Translations under genes and position numbers: made by a program
Assembly (NCBI GenBank): GCA_947179485.1
Contig: OX359245.1
Span: 52,005,067 to 52,069,066 of the forward strand
DNA: 64,000 bases
Direction of reading: 5' to 3'
Source of the DNA: Allacma fusca
Taxonomy: Eukaryota; Arthropoda; Collembola; Symphypleona; Sminthuridae
In this document: positions 42,213-54,159 of the stretch, one piece after another
Numbering within the stretch: position 1 is the stretch's first letter
Layout of the letters: each line of letters starts with the position of its first letter
Notes under the pieces: model-generated
Told to the model about the DNA's origin: nothing
The model's database searches: none
What the model saw: the letters and a program-made list of their open reading frames with translations, nothing else

Positions 42213-44178
42213 TAAAGATTATTAAAAATTATTAAAAATGCCCAAAATGCCAGGGCAAGGGCGGCATAATAGGGCATATTGGGCAAGGGCATTGTGGGCA
42301 TTTTCATCGAGGACAAATTGGGCATTTTGGGCAGAATCGTGGAATATAATAGAACAATCTATACAATTTGACAATGGATTTGAAAATTTCGTTGTAATTT
42401 TGGAGAAAAAGCATTCGAAATTATCTTAAAAATTTTATTCTGTATGTCATTATTTTGACGAAGTTAATTCAACCGGCGATGAAATACGTTTGGATATCAT
42501 AGGTCATATCGATCATTACAATTTGTGAAACACCTGTACAGTACACGATACGGCTATAAATTAAAATATTCTAGGACCTATTTTTCCAAACTGCAAACGG
42601 TGTAAAATGAACTTCCACCATCCTGAGAATATTCACATACCCCTATGCATGTATGTATATCACTGTGATCAGAAATGTCTTTTCGGTTAAAATTTGAACC
42701 CATACGGTAATTGTTTTATACATACACCATAGCACTACAAACAACAATATTTGGTGACCTATTTGAAGGATGTATATTGGTTTCTTCTCCAGCCATTTTT
42801 GACTGACCGTTGCAAACTGCAGACAATAGTGATGTGGAATAAAATGAGTATAAAATTCAGCTTCATCACCCATTTAAATTTTGACTGATCCATTACCACC
42901 AGGGGCCTATTCCACCAATCTAACTTTTAACCAACCGCACTTTGCACTAAAAGCGCGAAGCGACCGTTCCACCGCTTCGCTTCGCACGGAGATTATGCGG
43001 AGTGCGAAGCAAAAGCTTCGCAGCCACTTATTTGCACTTTCTGTTCCACCAGAAAATCTTTCGCAAATGCAAGTGCAAATGATCCTCCCACTTTGCTGAT
43101 TTTATTGCAAAGAGTTCAGACGCTTTGCATCCATTTACTTTTACGGAAGCTAACTGCTTTACAGTCAATTATTTTTAAATTTAAGGCATTTAAGTTTTGC
43201 AAAATAATTTTAAGTATCCCTTATCATGGTCAGGATTACCATTTTCGAAAAATCGTCTAGTTTTCCTTAAATACAAAAATTAACGGCTCCCTTTCTCACG
43301 TAGGTTCATTCAATTCAAGCGATTAATTATTTAATTTTAATTAATTGAAATTTCAATACATTATTACTAGCCCTTTTTGTTCGCCATTTTAATTCCTTTC
43401 TGCTGGAAATTGTAAAAATCTGAAGAGTTAAAGTTAAAAGAGTTTGACAAGAAACCTGAAAGTAGTACGAGGATAATAATTATGAGATGGGTGAATACTG
43501 TATATAAGCTCAATTACGGCTCACACACGTCCAATTGAATCGCTGCTTTAGTCAGATTCGCTGCGAAGTGTAAACGCCCACTTTGCATTCAGCTATGAGA
43601 ATGCGAAGTCAGGAGTTTTTTGTTGTGGAACGCTTTGCACTCCGCGCTTTGCTCTTCTCGGGAAGTGCGAAGTGCAAAGTGCGAAACGCAAAGTTGGATT
43701 GGTGGAATAGGCCCCAGATTTTTACTTTAGGAGTTCGTACTTCAAAAGAAAATAGTACTTCTGCCCGCCCGTCAGTGACGCACATGTAAATTTATTTCAT
43801 ATTATTGTTTACTTAGAAATTTATTTTCTTAGGAGTGATAAATGATATCACCTCATATCAATGAAATTAAATTGATTTGACTGTCTTTGCCATTGAAATA
43901 TAAGCGAAGAAGCGAACTACCAGACATTCACATTTGTAACTTTTCCTTGGTGTGTGCTTTCATGCATTTGGAAGGATATTCTGAATATATGCTAGTAATC
44001 CTATTATGGTGCCGTGAAAATACCCAAAATGCCCAATTTGCCCTGCCCAAAATGCCCAAAATCAGGGCATTTTCAAAAGCTGCCCACATGCCTAGTTTTT
44101 GGGCATGTGGGCAGGCATTTTGGGCATTTTCATCTGGGCGGGCAAATACTGCAGGGCATTTTCAATTGACATACCCTA
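42213..44178. mobile_element. Composite insertion of the AAAATGCCC family in unit B
   Basis: Unit A has about 20 bp where unit B has this 2-kb block. Its left part (42230-42330) and right part (44010-44178) are AAAATGCCC or GGGCATTTT arrays, and the right end CATTTTCAATTGACATACCC is close to the family end. The left inverted end is missing. A different inverted-repeat element (42902-43715) is nested inside. The intervening 42336-42901 has no recognised gene. Confidence 0.6.
42902..43715. mobile_element. Inverted-repeat element with ends GGGGCCTATTCCACCAATC
   Basis: Both ends carry GGGGCCTATTCCACCAATC, inverted, followed by AACTTT and arrays of GCACTTTGCACT or GCGAAG words. Length 814 bp. I find no clear target-site duplication, so the superfamily is not assigned. 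No transposase frame. Confidence 0.7.
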
Positions 44179-44344
44179 CCTATACTACACTATAGTGAGC
44201 ATTAATGCTGATTAGAGTTTGTAAATGTATAGCTGATGTGCTACACCCTGAGGTAAATAATTATTAACCTAAATAAACATCTGTGTTGTTCAATTAAATG
44301 TGTTTACCGAATGTTGAATGACATATGACAATTTAAATACAAAT

Positions 44345-45276
44345 AGGGATTGTCGATTTGAAAATGCCATGGCATATTGGACATCATGCCTGCCAAAAAT
44401 GCCAGGGCATTTTGGGCATTTTCAACTTTGGGCAAATACGTAGATTTTGGGCATATTCGGCACGGGCATTTCGGGCGTTTTCATTCCTGGGCATATTCAG
44501 TTCAAATTTTCGGGTCGATTACCTTTTCCAGTCGTTATTGGTCGCTGCTACTACTTCCACGTGCTACTACTGCACACTACCCCGCTCACATCGTTATAAC
44601 TAAAAACGATTACTCGACCGTTTTAGCACACAGGTCAATAAATCTGGTCAGTTAACAATTGTAGGAGCTGTAGTTTTTAAAACGTCTAACCGTTGTTACT
44701 ACTGGACAAAACTCCCATTTTGGAATGCAATAAACTATGCCAACCTCAAAGCAGTGCCCAGAAAATCTGAGAAATTTTATTTACGCTGGAGGCGGAGCAA
44801 CTGCTACGGAGGATGAAAGTTATACAAGTCAAAGTTCTGATGAGGAGGATTTGTTGATGACGTATTTATCACTTGAGTCTTTTGATTAACTTTATACAAA
44901 ATGCAACAAAATTGCATTCGTCAATAATTCAATATAAAGTGTCTGTATGATACACAGCGAGTATCTTTTGAAATATAATACATTTAAACAAAATTGCCAT
45001 GTACGCCCATAATAGGATTTCATTTTAATAGTGAATAGTGGCATTTTTGGCTCGATTGTATTACTGAGTTTTACCTACCAGAAATGCAGAATATTTGTCT
45101 AAAATGTCGAATAGGTATGTCCAAAATGCCGAATATGCCTTGCCGAAAATGCCCAAATTTACATAGGGCATTTTCCCAATGTGTCAATATGCCCAAATGG
45201 CACGTTGGCGGGCATTTTGGACAAACTCAGCTTGGCAGGCATATATGCGAGGTCATTTTCAATCGACATTCCCTAC
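44345..45276. mobile_element. hAT-like element of the AAAATGCCC family (TSD ATACAAAT)
   Basis: Left end AGGGATTGTCGATTTGAAAA and right end TTTTCAATCGACATTCCCTA are inverted; ATACAAAT flanks both (44337-44344 and 45277-45284). Unit A has the empty site near 8985-8997. A 50-codon acidic frame (44737-44889, MPTSKQCPENLRNFIYAGGG...) sits in the middle and could be a remnant of the parent element's gene. It has no recognised motif. Confidence 0.8.
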
Positions 45277-45284
45277 ATACAAAT

Positions 45285-46105
45285 ACCCACATAGGCACTG
45301 GATTTCCATGGTAATATGTACGACAGACATTGTAATTGAGTGCGCTCATTATAAGTTGTCATCCAACTTGGACTGAATTGGATTAGTAAATGTTTTATTG
45401 ACATAATGCATCCAAGAGAATATCATGTGCAAAAAAAGCGATCTAGCTATTCAATTTATGCTATCCATTAAAACTTGGAAATTATTCGAAATCATGTTCT
45501 TTTTCAAATCACTGGAAAATTATGCATTCCTGGAATTACTATATTTAATTTTGCTTTTCTTGATTCAGGTTCAGCCAGTGAAAGAAACTGCTGTGGTACT
45601 TGAGTAATTTGAATAGAAGAAAACTATGACAAGTTCGGAACAAGATGATTGCCACGTTTTGAGCGCTGGGCAGGATACTTGGCAAAGATTGTGGATTACA
45701 GATTACGACTTAAATTATTTACATGCCTTCAAGGATATCAATTTTGTATATGCTCTGAAGGATTGCGAATTAAGGATTAATTCTTTTCCTTGGACCCTGC
45801 GTGATTGGAATGATTACAGATTACATTTTCAAAAAATCTGCTTTGATGGATTCATGATTATAGATTCCTTGAATTAATTCTTTTCATGGGGATTACTGCG
45901 CTGAAGTACACTTTCACTACAGGAAGTTTCCACATTGGGTAATCCGTGATTATGTAATCCGGATTACGCTCACCCCTGAACATTTTCCAACACATCATGG
46001 AGTCATGTATGTAATAATAAAAAGTTATATTCAGGTAAATTTGATGGTCTTACATGAACTTCTTTATTATTTCTGGGACAATTTCATGAAAATATACTTT
46101 AGGGA
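45285..46105. other. Spacer downstream of L3B
   Basis: Non-coding sequence collinear with 8997-9711 of unit A. Short frames here are not conserved between the two copies. Confidence 0.5.
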
Positions 46106-46356
46106 CTAATCATCAGTCTCACATACTTTCTCACAAAAAGCAGGATGTAAGTTCTCTTGACATTTTAAAAGCCATTTTCCTACAGGGTCTTTTAAAATTA
46201 TGATACCGGATTCATACCAGTCTATCTCTCTCCAATGGCTCCGATCAGGTGTTATTTCCCAATTTGTAAAATTCAGGACATCATCACTGGACTCCCAAAC
46301 GTACTCTTCAAATGGAATCGATCCCGCTTTACCTCCCGTCCATGCTGTGGGGACAT
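46106..46356 (-). pseudogene. L3B: isolated terminal lectin exon
   Basis: The 251-bp terminal exon, with its acceptor, is open and closely matches L3A, ending AFCEKVCETDD. Unlike L3A it has Cys in WLLKCQEN. Exons 1-3 (unit A 10097-10762) are removed by a deletion whose junction is near 46454, while the TATA-containing block further upstream survives. Without the other exons it cannot encode a secreted protein. Confidence 0.85.
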
Positions 46357-46454
46357 CTGATGAGAAAAAACAATTAATTGTAATAACTGGACAATTAATA
46401 GTATGCGATGGTTATTTACACACATAGTATATGTGTGTAAGGATTTTTTAGTGT

Positions 46455-47219
46455 AAGAATGGCTACTCGAAAAACTAGTGGCAAATACAAACTCATACAC
46501 GTTGATTTAAAAAAGAATAATATATATACTTTCAAAGTTTCGGTAACTAGGTCAACTGTATTAGTAATAGATATAATTCAAAATATGATTAGGATACGAT
46601 CAAGTTAAATATTTATTTACTGTTTCATTTTCCGGGGCGGTTAAAAATACCCGTAGTAAAAAAGGCACTCAAACCATTTATTTACATTTAGCTGCATCAA
46701 ATTTCCTAAAAAATGATTCGCATAATTTCACGTAATCCTCAAAACCAGAATAAGTATTTCTGGAATGTGCAATTGGGACGGTGACTGGAGCATTTCAGTT
46801 CAACGGCAATGACAATAATAATAATAATTCAATGGTGCACATAAATGCAACTGAGGATTAAAAAATCGTCTGTGATCAGTACTACGTGCAAAGTCACTTA
46901 TTGCTAGGGGCGACGTGCCACTATGTGATGCCAGGTTAACTTAGTTAGATATTTTAACATATGTTCAATATTCGCAGAACAATGATTTTTCGCAAAGTCA
47001 CAGAAAATTTAATTCTGAATCATGGGGTACAACAATCACGTCGTTGTTACTAAACCCTTCAAAACTATCATTAAATTAACTTTTAAAGAAGTAAAAAGTT
47101 ATAATTACTTATTTTACTGCAATGGCATACCTTCATTGCAATTTTATATGCGGGTTAGTAATGGAGTACGGGTTAGCCCTCAGTATTTAAAATATCCATT
47201 AAGTTTTTTTATTTCTAGA
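46455..47219. other. Unit-B spacer upstream of the deleted L3B
   Basis: Collinear with 10814-11500. About 100 bp (47084-47185) has no counterpart in unit A. No gene is seen. Confidence 0.5.
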
Positions 47220-48077
47220 TTCCCAGCTAGCACTCTGAGGTCGCCAAGATGTCTCTACGACATCATGTAAGTGAATTGCCTGAGATCATTCTGAGACAGG
47301 TATTTACTCAGGAACACAACATTGTGATCTCAGTATGACTTGCTAATGTCCGCAGTTTCGGATCATTATCCAATCAGGAGCGATTCGTAAGCTCCTCAGT
47401 TTACAGATACGATTCTGGACTAATTCTGAGCGATGCCATCTGTCGCCTTGTTTTTGTATCATCACTAATTCATGCAGTTACTGGTCTTGAAATAATCGTA
47501 AACAAACCTCTTCATTTCATCAAAAACTCATAAAAACTTGAATTTATTACAAAAGCAACCGTAAACAGTGTACAAAGACTACCTTGTACGAAAAACTATG
47601 ATGAAGCCTCAGCTATTTCATAATTTTTATTTTTATTATATATGTAGTAATTTGCCTTAACCCATAGAAATTATTACAAATTTTATTCAAAAGAGGAATG
47701 CATGCAGATAAAAATGTTAACCTTTAAGAACGAGATATTATTAAGTACAAATCTTAAAAGGAAAAATTCCGTAACAATTATTAGGATACAAACTATTAAG
47801 GCGTTCCAACTGTTGACGAGTGTTCTGATCCAGCCAATTGAGTCTGAAAACGAATTGAAGTAACTTAAATAAAATATGACAGCCAAAAATCTTACGTCCA
47901 TGAAAAACCATTATAACAAGTTCGAAATCTAAATACTTGAAAAATCATGAAACGAGCTTTTAACGTCACAAAAGCTCAAAAGTCTGTTAATCCAAATACC
48001 AACAAATATTAATCTACGGAGATTATGGGTAATTATTTTAAAAATATTTTGACTGATGGTTTGGAATTATACCAAAA

Positions 48078-48295
48078 TTAATTAAAAACAGAATTATTTA
48101 CCGATTTTCTCCCAGATTTCTGACGTGACTTAATACGATCTTTTGAGTGCGTTAGCCAGGACATTACTGCGTTCTTGATTTCGACTTCTGTAGCATTTGC
48201 TGTAATGCTAACAGCCCGAACAGAATCTTAAAGGATTTGATTGAGAGAAATCCACCAAATTAATTCAAATGAAAAGCATACTACCCATAACTTTA

Positions 48296-48326
<31 letters not shown>

Positions 48327-49656
48327 ATTATGTAACCCATAATAAATAACTGTAGATTGCTCACCAACAATAAGATCGAAAGTTTCAAGCTTCGAAAAGC
48401 TGGCTTTCGCAGCGGTGCCATACAGGGTAAAGTTGTCACACACATCATCCGACATAAGCTTTCGAAAGATGTTGTTCACAATCTCAACCAGATTTGATCC
48501 ACCGGCTCGAGCAAGGAAAATTTTCTGCGTTAAATGTTTAGACACTTTCAAGCACTAGATTGGCATTTACTTTGATTCGATTTGTTATAATGAAAAAACG
48601 CAAGGTTGATAACAACGAATTTCACTTACAGCACTTTCACGGAAGCTCACGTCACTCTGGATTTTGTCCTCAAAACGCAGAAATGTCACTGAGTCCTTGA
48701 AAGGAAATCCAAAATTTATCTTTGGGTCTGCTTGCTTACAGGAGCCGTCAAAATGGCTCTTTGAAGACAGTACCTCCACAGCGGAGATTAGTATATCCTG
48801 TTGAAGTTTAAGCGATGCGAATCCTCTCGCGCACATAGTCTTCATTTCTAAAAATGAATAAAACATTACGCCCATAGTAGAAATAATTTGTTACCAGTAT
48901 TACTTAAAATATACTAGGAAAATTACCCTTAATTTCTTGTACCAAACTACGGTAATCAGATAGATCATGTCCGTCAAAATCATTCTGTGCGACTGTAGAA
49001 ACCTGGGTAAAATTTTGAGAGGTCGTCGCCTTTGGGGAATTAAGTGGAAGGTGTTTTTCGCCTACGTTGAAAAACAGTTTTGAAGGCTGTATTCCAGTAA
49101 GAATATCGTTTCTTGCTTTTGGAATATTTGGAGGTTCGGGAATAGCAAGCGGACCAAGCTTGAACTTGGACGCAATCGATTCCACTGAACCATCGCTCTC
49201 CGAATCTGATTCACGCGCCGTCAGAACTGAAGTCTTTGCTGCTCCAGTGATTATTGTCGAGGAAGCATTAAGAGTTTCATAGTCGGAGTAGTTTAGAAAA
49301 TGGGGAATTTCGGCTGTAGCCTCATCGTATGTGTCTACAAAAAATCACACCAGTAGGTAAATGGTTAATAACTCCACATTTATTTTACAGTGTCACATAC
49401 ATTTAGTATAATGTAAAAACCCTCAATTATTGCTCCTGTACTTACTGAATTCGTAAAAAATACGAACACCAAGCCGCTTCCACATCTTTCGATTTGGAAT
49501 TTCTTGGGCTCTTGCAGCGTCATATATTTTGTCTAACTTGGAATAGTTCGGCCAGTAGCAATACTTATTTCCATCGTCTTCCGTTATCCAGCATTTTGGA
49601 ACCACCTCAACTTCCTTCGTTTTTTTAAACATAGCCATAAGAAACTGGTTTGACAT
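48078..49656 (-). CDS. DUF4806-like transposon protein, 5 exons, intact
   Basis: Exons 49656-49446, 49334-48927, 48847-48630, 48554-48365 and 48226-48078 join through GT-AG introns in one open frame of 391 residues; the sum of exon lengths is divisible by three. The N-terminus (VVPKCWITEDDGNKYCYWP...RIFYEFNTYDEA) and the C-terminal domain (about residues 250-380: NFGFPFKDSVTFLRFEDKI, HLTQKIFLARAGGSN, VMSWLTHSKDRIKS) follow the pattern I know for arthropod proteins with DUF4806. Function unknown; such genes often accompany this transposase type. The start ATG, preceded by TCACC, lies 5 nt behind the transposase stop, so the two are expressed from one transcript, by an internal promoter, or by alternative splicing. 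Confidence 0.8.
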
Positions 49657-49661
49657 GGTGA

Positions 49662-51641
49662 TCAGAATCCCCCTGTATGAAGTATAGGCAATATTGCAAG
49701 TGAATTATTTTCCAACGGTAATGCTAAACATTTTTTCAGCACATGTTTTGATTTTATAATTTTTAAGTCAGATGGAGATTTCACTGCAAAAATGCCACAA
49801 ATTCCAGAATCACAGGGGGTATTGTACAAAGTAGCTCTTGACAAGTATTTTTTGCCTACTAGAATTAGTTCATCCGAATCATTTTTGGCTACAGTCAGTG
49901 CACGAAAAATGGAACCATCAGCAAGTACACAAAAATCATCTCCTGCTTTGCACTTAATTTCAAAATTTCCGAAATAAATGTTCTTGTACTGGTCTGAATT
50001 TATTCCACTAAATTCAATTCCAGCCCATTCAATCTGTTTTCTAGATTGTGTTGGGCTCTGAATTTTTGATGCTTCTTCCGATAATCTTCTGTGTACCTGC
50101 TGAAGGGGGAAATTAGGATTTTTTATCAATCTTTTTATGCTTCCCAATTTACTTTCAAACCGAAAAGCAGAAAAAGAATCAAGAACTCCAAAGTTACTAG
50201 CATCATCGCAGAGATGAATTAGGCTATGTACATTATATGTCGAATATTGTTCCCCATAAAGTTGAATAAATCTTTCGACAAAATATTTCAGAAGAGATCT
50301 GGAATACTGCAAATGACAATGTATTTTCGACGGACAACACAAAATTGTTATGGCAACATGCAGGCACAGAAAGTGGTTATAATAATCATCCTTTATAACG
50401 CTCTTTAACGCCACTGGTCCGCTGTACAGAAGGAAGCTCCTGAACTCAGTTGCTTTCCAGTGATCGACCTCTTTTAAACTACGTGGCTTCCTTGAAAAGT
50501 CAGTTCCAAAGTGTAATGCATATTTATTCAATCTTGCAGAAATTTGGTCCTGCTGGTTTGAGCTAATCTTGAAAGACGCTGCAGGACCACGGGTCCAAAG
50601 AATAATCAGCTTCCTCATTACCCCAAGACATACCAAATGCATATAATCCAACGGAATGCATCTCACTATGTCAATTGGAAGCGTTTCAATGATGGACGTG
50701 CCGGTGTGATGATTGGGGTCGTCTTTGCTCCTGAATAGTCCATCATTTCGATTTCTTGCATTTACTTCCAGGAAAACTACTTTCTTTCTCCACACCCCGT
50801 GCGCGTAGCATTTGCTGCAGGATCTGTATCCGCTGTGATTCTTAGTACCTGAAATAAAAGCCCTGGCGGGGGCATCACAAATGAATGCTTCAAAATTGAC
50901 TTTTATACTCGTTTTACTCCATGTAAATCCGTATTTCAAAATCCGTTGTAACTCTTCCACCAATTTTTGCAGGAACGTATTCGCAGTGTCAGGCTTTGAT
51001 TTACCAAAGTAAATACCAACTGTCTCTACGCAAGATTTTAAGGATGAAACATAAACCAATATAGGCCATAGCTGGGCATTTGTGCTCTTTTGAATTGGAA
51101 GTCCATCGATTCCAATTTGTATGCTTATTTCGTCAGGAACCCTTTCAGCAGCCTGCAGACAGCGTCGTAATGCTGTTTCCAGCCCAAAGTGAGCATACTG
51201 TCCTGGTGTTACAATGTCTAAATTACTGGACTTTGGTGTTTTCAAAAGCGTTCTGGAATCTCGAGGTAATGAAACGAAGCACTTGTGGCTACCTAACAAA
51301 TGTAGCAAATCAGTTAAGGCACTTTGTGTCACTCGATGTTTTAATGACCATTGGGCTAATTTATCCTTAAAGTCTAGTGAAGCATTCTCGCAATCAGATT
51401 CACCGTCTTCACTCGATAATTGCAAAACGCTTTCGTCATTTTCCACGGCATACCCTTCAAACTCTTCACTGTTAATTGACACACAACAATCAAAACTATT
51501 TATAGTTACCTTCTCAGGAATCTTCCTCTGAGGATGACCTGAGTTTGGCTCTTGTATTCTTCCGTTTTGTAGCTCCAGGTCAGCGTTAAAATTAACTAAG
51601 CGTCTCTTATGCCTGTCACTATAACGCTTTATTTTATACAT
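49662..51641 (-). CDS. DDE-type transposase, EnSpm/CACTA-like group
   Basis: 659 residues from the ATG at 51641 (MYKIKRYSDRHKRRL). The open frame reaches 51734, but the upstream part looks like leader. Visible blocks: IQIGIDGLPIQKS with a likely first catalytic Asp (about residue 179), FEAFICDAPARAFI with the second (about 256), CSKC next to it, PLDYMHLVCLGVMRKL, DHWKATEFRSFLLYSGP, and YNVHSLIHLC...FSAFRFESKLG with a likely Glu (about 496). This pattern belongs to a transposase group widespread in invertebrates, usually filed with EnSpm/CACTA; I name it from memory of the pattern. No frameshift or stop. It should cut and paste the element through its CCCAGC ends in the nucleus. Confidence 0.82.
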   Translation of the reverse strand: MYKIKRYSDRHKRRLVNFNADLELQNGRIQEPNSGHPQRKIPEKVTINSFDCCVSINSEEFEGYAVENDESVLQLSSEDGESDCENASLDFKDKLAQWSLKHRVTQSALTDLLHLLGSHKCFVSLPRDSRTLLKTPKSSNLDIVTPGQYAHFGLETALRRCLQAAERVPDEISIQIGIDGLPIQKSTNAQLWPILVYVSSLKSCVETVGIYFGKSKPDTANTFLQKLVEELQRILKYGFTWSKTSIKVNFEAFICDAPARAFISGTKNHSGYRSCSKCYAHGVWRKKVVFLEVNARNRNDGLFRSKDDPNHHTGTSIIETLPIDIVRCIPLDYMHLVCLGVMRKLIILWTRGPAASFKISSNQQDQISARLNKYALHFGTDFSRKPRSLKEVDHWKATEFRSFLLYSGPVALKSVIKDDYYNHFLCLHVAITILCCPSKIHCHLQYSRSLLKYFVERFIQLYGEQYSTYNVHSLIHLCDDASNFGVLDSFSAFRFESKLGSIKRLIKNPNFPLQQVHRRLSEEASKIQSPTQSRKQIEWAGIEFSGINSDQYKNIYFGNFEIKCKAGDDFCVLADGSIFRALTVAKNDSDELILVGKKYLSRATLYNTPCDSGICGIFAVKSPSDLKIIKSKHVLKKCLALPLENNSLAILPILHTGGF

Positions 51642-51741
51642 TGACGAGGTAATTTTGCAGTGAAATTTAATTGATTTATTGAGATCACAAAAAAATACCC
51701 AACCTACCTTTTTACAGCAATTTTGGGAATGCAATGAGCTA

Positions 51742-52100
51742 TGAGATTGACGAGAGGAGCTCCACAGTAGTTGAGCAAGCAGTGGTCCTTCACTGACAAA
51801 ATGGCTGGCAAATGTAATAGTGAGAATGAATTTGCAAGAATCTAGGGCGCGTGCGCAAGTGCCCCTGATGGATTTGCGATGTGATTGCGATGCTCATAGC
51901 TTTATGTTGCAATATCTGGCAGAAAGAGAGATTTTTACGAAGCACATCATTTCATAGGAAAGATTTGCGAGCCCCTTCGTAAATCAGTAGATTATGCGAT
52001 AACAATTTTTCATCATATTGTTATCATTACGAATAGCGTCGGAAATTAGTAGACAAATGAATTGTTTCCGAAATCAGAACGATCTTGCGTGCGAGCTGGG
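51742..52100. other. Right subterminal region of the DNA transposon
   Basis: Between the transposase frame and the right inverted repeat. It carries scattered TTGCGA/TGCGAT words (for example 51872-51898, 51960-51966, 51993-52000) that may be transposase-binding repeats. The element's promoter is expected here; no clear TATA box is seen. Confidence 0.5.
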
Positions 52101-52102
52101 TT

Positions 52103-52879
52103 ATGCAGTTTTCCTGGGAAATGAGTGTTTACTATCTTTGACAGTGCTTGTTTTATGACAAGTGAGATTGGAGAATTTTACAAATATTAGTCTGTTAAAA
52201 ACATGTTGAATAGTCACAAAAATGTTTGTTCGAAGGAATTATTCAGTCACAACTTTTTATCTGTTGGAAAATCGTGCAAATATCATTATCACAACTTGTT
52301 TTCCCTATTGACCCGCCAGACCAACACTGATATACATAGATGGGAAAATCATTTGTGCTGGTCACTGATCGAGGTATAGTATTTTATTTTGATTAAATAC
52401 ATAATCTCAATGGGCTTTGATGAAGATTTGAAAAAGAATAAACAATGTTTATGTTTTGTCAAACGGAATGCTAAAAGAAGCAAGTTAATAATTACGTAAT
52501 AATTATACGTTACGTGTCATTATCACAGTAGTAGAAATTTCAAAGGGATTTTGAAATTACGTTTCTTATTATGACAAAAAACTTTCTAAGAACATGTTGT
52601 AACTAGTACATGTTTGTAAGTGCGTGCTTTAATATCGGCCATCTGATATCTATTTGGAATTGCAATTTGCGGACCCGGACGATAAAATTAATATTATAGG
52701 ACACTGTTGTATACTTATATATAGATACAGTTACATATAAATATGGATGGTGCTCAATACAGTTTACCTTCAATTTTCAAAAAGGTGTCTGGAGCAGTTA
52801 AAGCCATCAGAGTCATTGTAGTGAAAGCTCGAAAAACACAGCGCCATAATACGATTTGGGAGATCATAACGCCTGGAAG
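52103..52879. other. Unit-B spacer
   Basis: Collinear with 11503-12210 up to about 52830. About 50 bp here and 53753-53965 beyond the next MITE have no match in unit A. Confidence 0.5.
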
Positions 52880-53744
52880 CAAAGATGGGCAACTGGTTTT
52901 CCTCGCCTGAAACCTTACCTCTACAATGTAATCTGGATTGTCCTTCCTAATACCCTTCCTAAGCCGGACTTTTGCTGATTTACTTTTTCCTAAAAATGGG
53001 CATATAATTGCCCTTCCTATTTCCTTGTCAGATTATTAAATTGCCTAGTAGGGCCTAAAATGCCTAGTTCAGTCTGAATTGCCTTTGCTCAGCCTTAGTT
53101 GGTTGGGTATGCCTTTGCCGGTTTGGTCAAAATTGTACATTTCTTTACGAATAGCGTTGAGAAACAATATACATTAACATAAGCGGGTAAATATGATAAT
53201 TGTCATCATTTAAAATGTATTTTGTTAGACGAACACATGATAAGTTCCAAGTTTGGATTGATTTTCTGGAAGATATATTTTAACGCTCGCAGCATTCAGA
53301 ATATTAATGCACTAAAAATAAACCCTGTTCACAGCACACCATGAAATCCACGGAAACACCGAATCTAGACGTCTAACTATTAGTGGGGTCCATATGGGTG
53401 GAATTTCTTCAAAGTTTGTTTTTGAGGATGTCGTTTATTCAACGTTATACGGTCCAATACAAAAAACTAGCAGAAATCATACAAACCAGTTTCATCTCTT
53501 GCCGCTGGTTGGCATCAAATATGTCTTCCCGATAGTCCTTCCTAGGATCCTTCCAATTCCCTCACCCTTCCTATGAACTTGCCTATTATTTTACATATTC
53601 TCAGCCTTCCTATTCTATTTCCTAGTTTTGACATGAATTCTACAACCTTCCTAGTTCCTTTCCTAAAAACCTATCCGTTTTGCTTTCCTTCCTTCCTAGT
53701 TGCCTATTTACAAGGCCTAGTTTCAGGCGAGGTGCCCATCTTTG
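52880..53744. mobile_element. hAT-like MITE, CCTTCCTA family, copy 2 (TSD CCTGGAAG)
   Basis: Ends CAAAGATGGGCAACTGG and GGTGCCCATCTTTG flanked by the perfect 8-bp repeat CCTGGAAG (52872-52879 and 53745-53752). It is close to 27205-28067 along its whole length, so the two copies diverged recently. Confidence 0.93.
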
Positions 53745-53752
53745 CCTGGAAG

Positions 53753-54159
53753 GCTTGTTGGGAATTTAGGGAGGAGGATTTCCCGACATATTTCTGGACG
53801 GTCAGTTTTGGTCATGATCAAAATGTTTGGCACAACTGAGATGTTTCTTTCTTCCCGTACGCTAAATTGATAGATAGATTTATTAAGGGTCGATATGACC
53901 TTAGCCCTTACGATGCTAAATAATGTCATAATCTTCTGGGCGTAAATGTTCCGTTATCATCCTCTGGGTACAACAGCTGTAACTTGATTTGCTCGTTAAC
54001 AATATTTTTTCGGGATTATTGTTTGGCATCTTTTATCGTCGTGTACATCAACCATAGATGAATTCTTCGACCCTGTACAATCGTTCAATGCAATTTTCAC
54101 GTATAGAATAATAAATTCTAAAGAAAGCTTGGAAATTAGTTTATAAGTAAATCTCACGG
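53753..54159. other. Unit-B spacer with 210 bp absent from unit A
   Basis: 53753-53965 has no match in unit A; with 52830-52879 it forms a roughly 260-bp segment interrupted by the MITE. A minus-strand frame crosses it without a recognised motif. From about 53966 similarity to unit A resumes. Confidence 0.45.

Larger units (their letters stand above)
47222..52100 (-). mobile_element. Two-gene DNA transposon (DDE transposase + DUF4806-like protein), 2-bp TSD TT
   Basis: Terminal inverted repeats CCCAGCTAGCAC (left) and GTGCGAGCTGGG (right, inverse CCCAGCTCGCAC) match at 11 of 12. Flanking TT on both sides and the empty site at 11501-11502 in unit A fix the ends exactly. The left subterminal region repeats TCTGAG and CTGAGA words; the right repeats TTGCGA. 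It encodes a transposase and a spliced DUF4806-like protein, both on the minus strand and both open, so the copy may still be active. The transposase resembles the animal EnSpm/CACTA-type group, but the ends are not CACTA. Confidence 0.88.

Noticed and set aside
48301..48330. ATT repeat as a functional element
   Set aside because: A simple microsatellite within exon-flanking sequence of the DUF4806-like gene.
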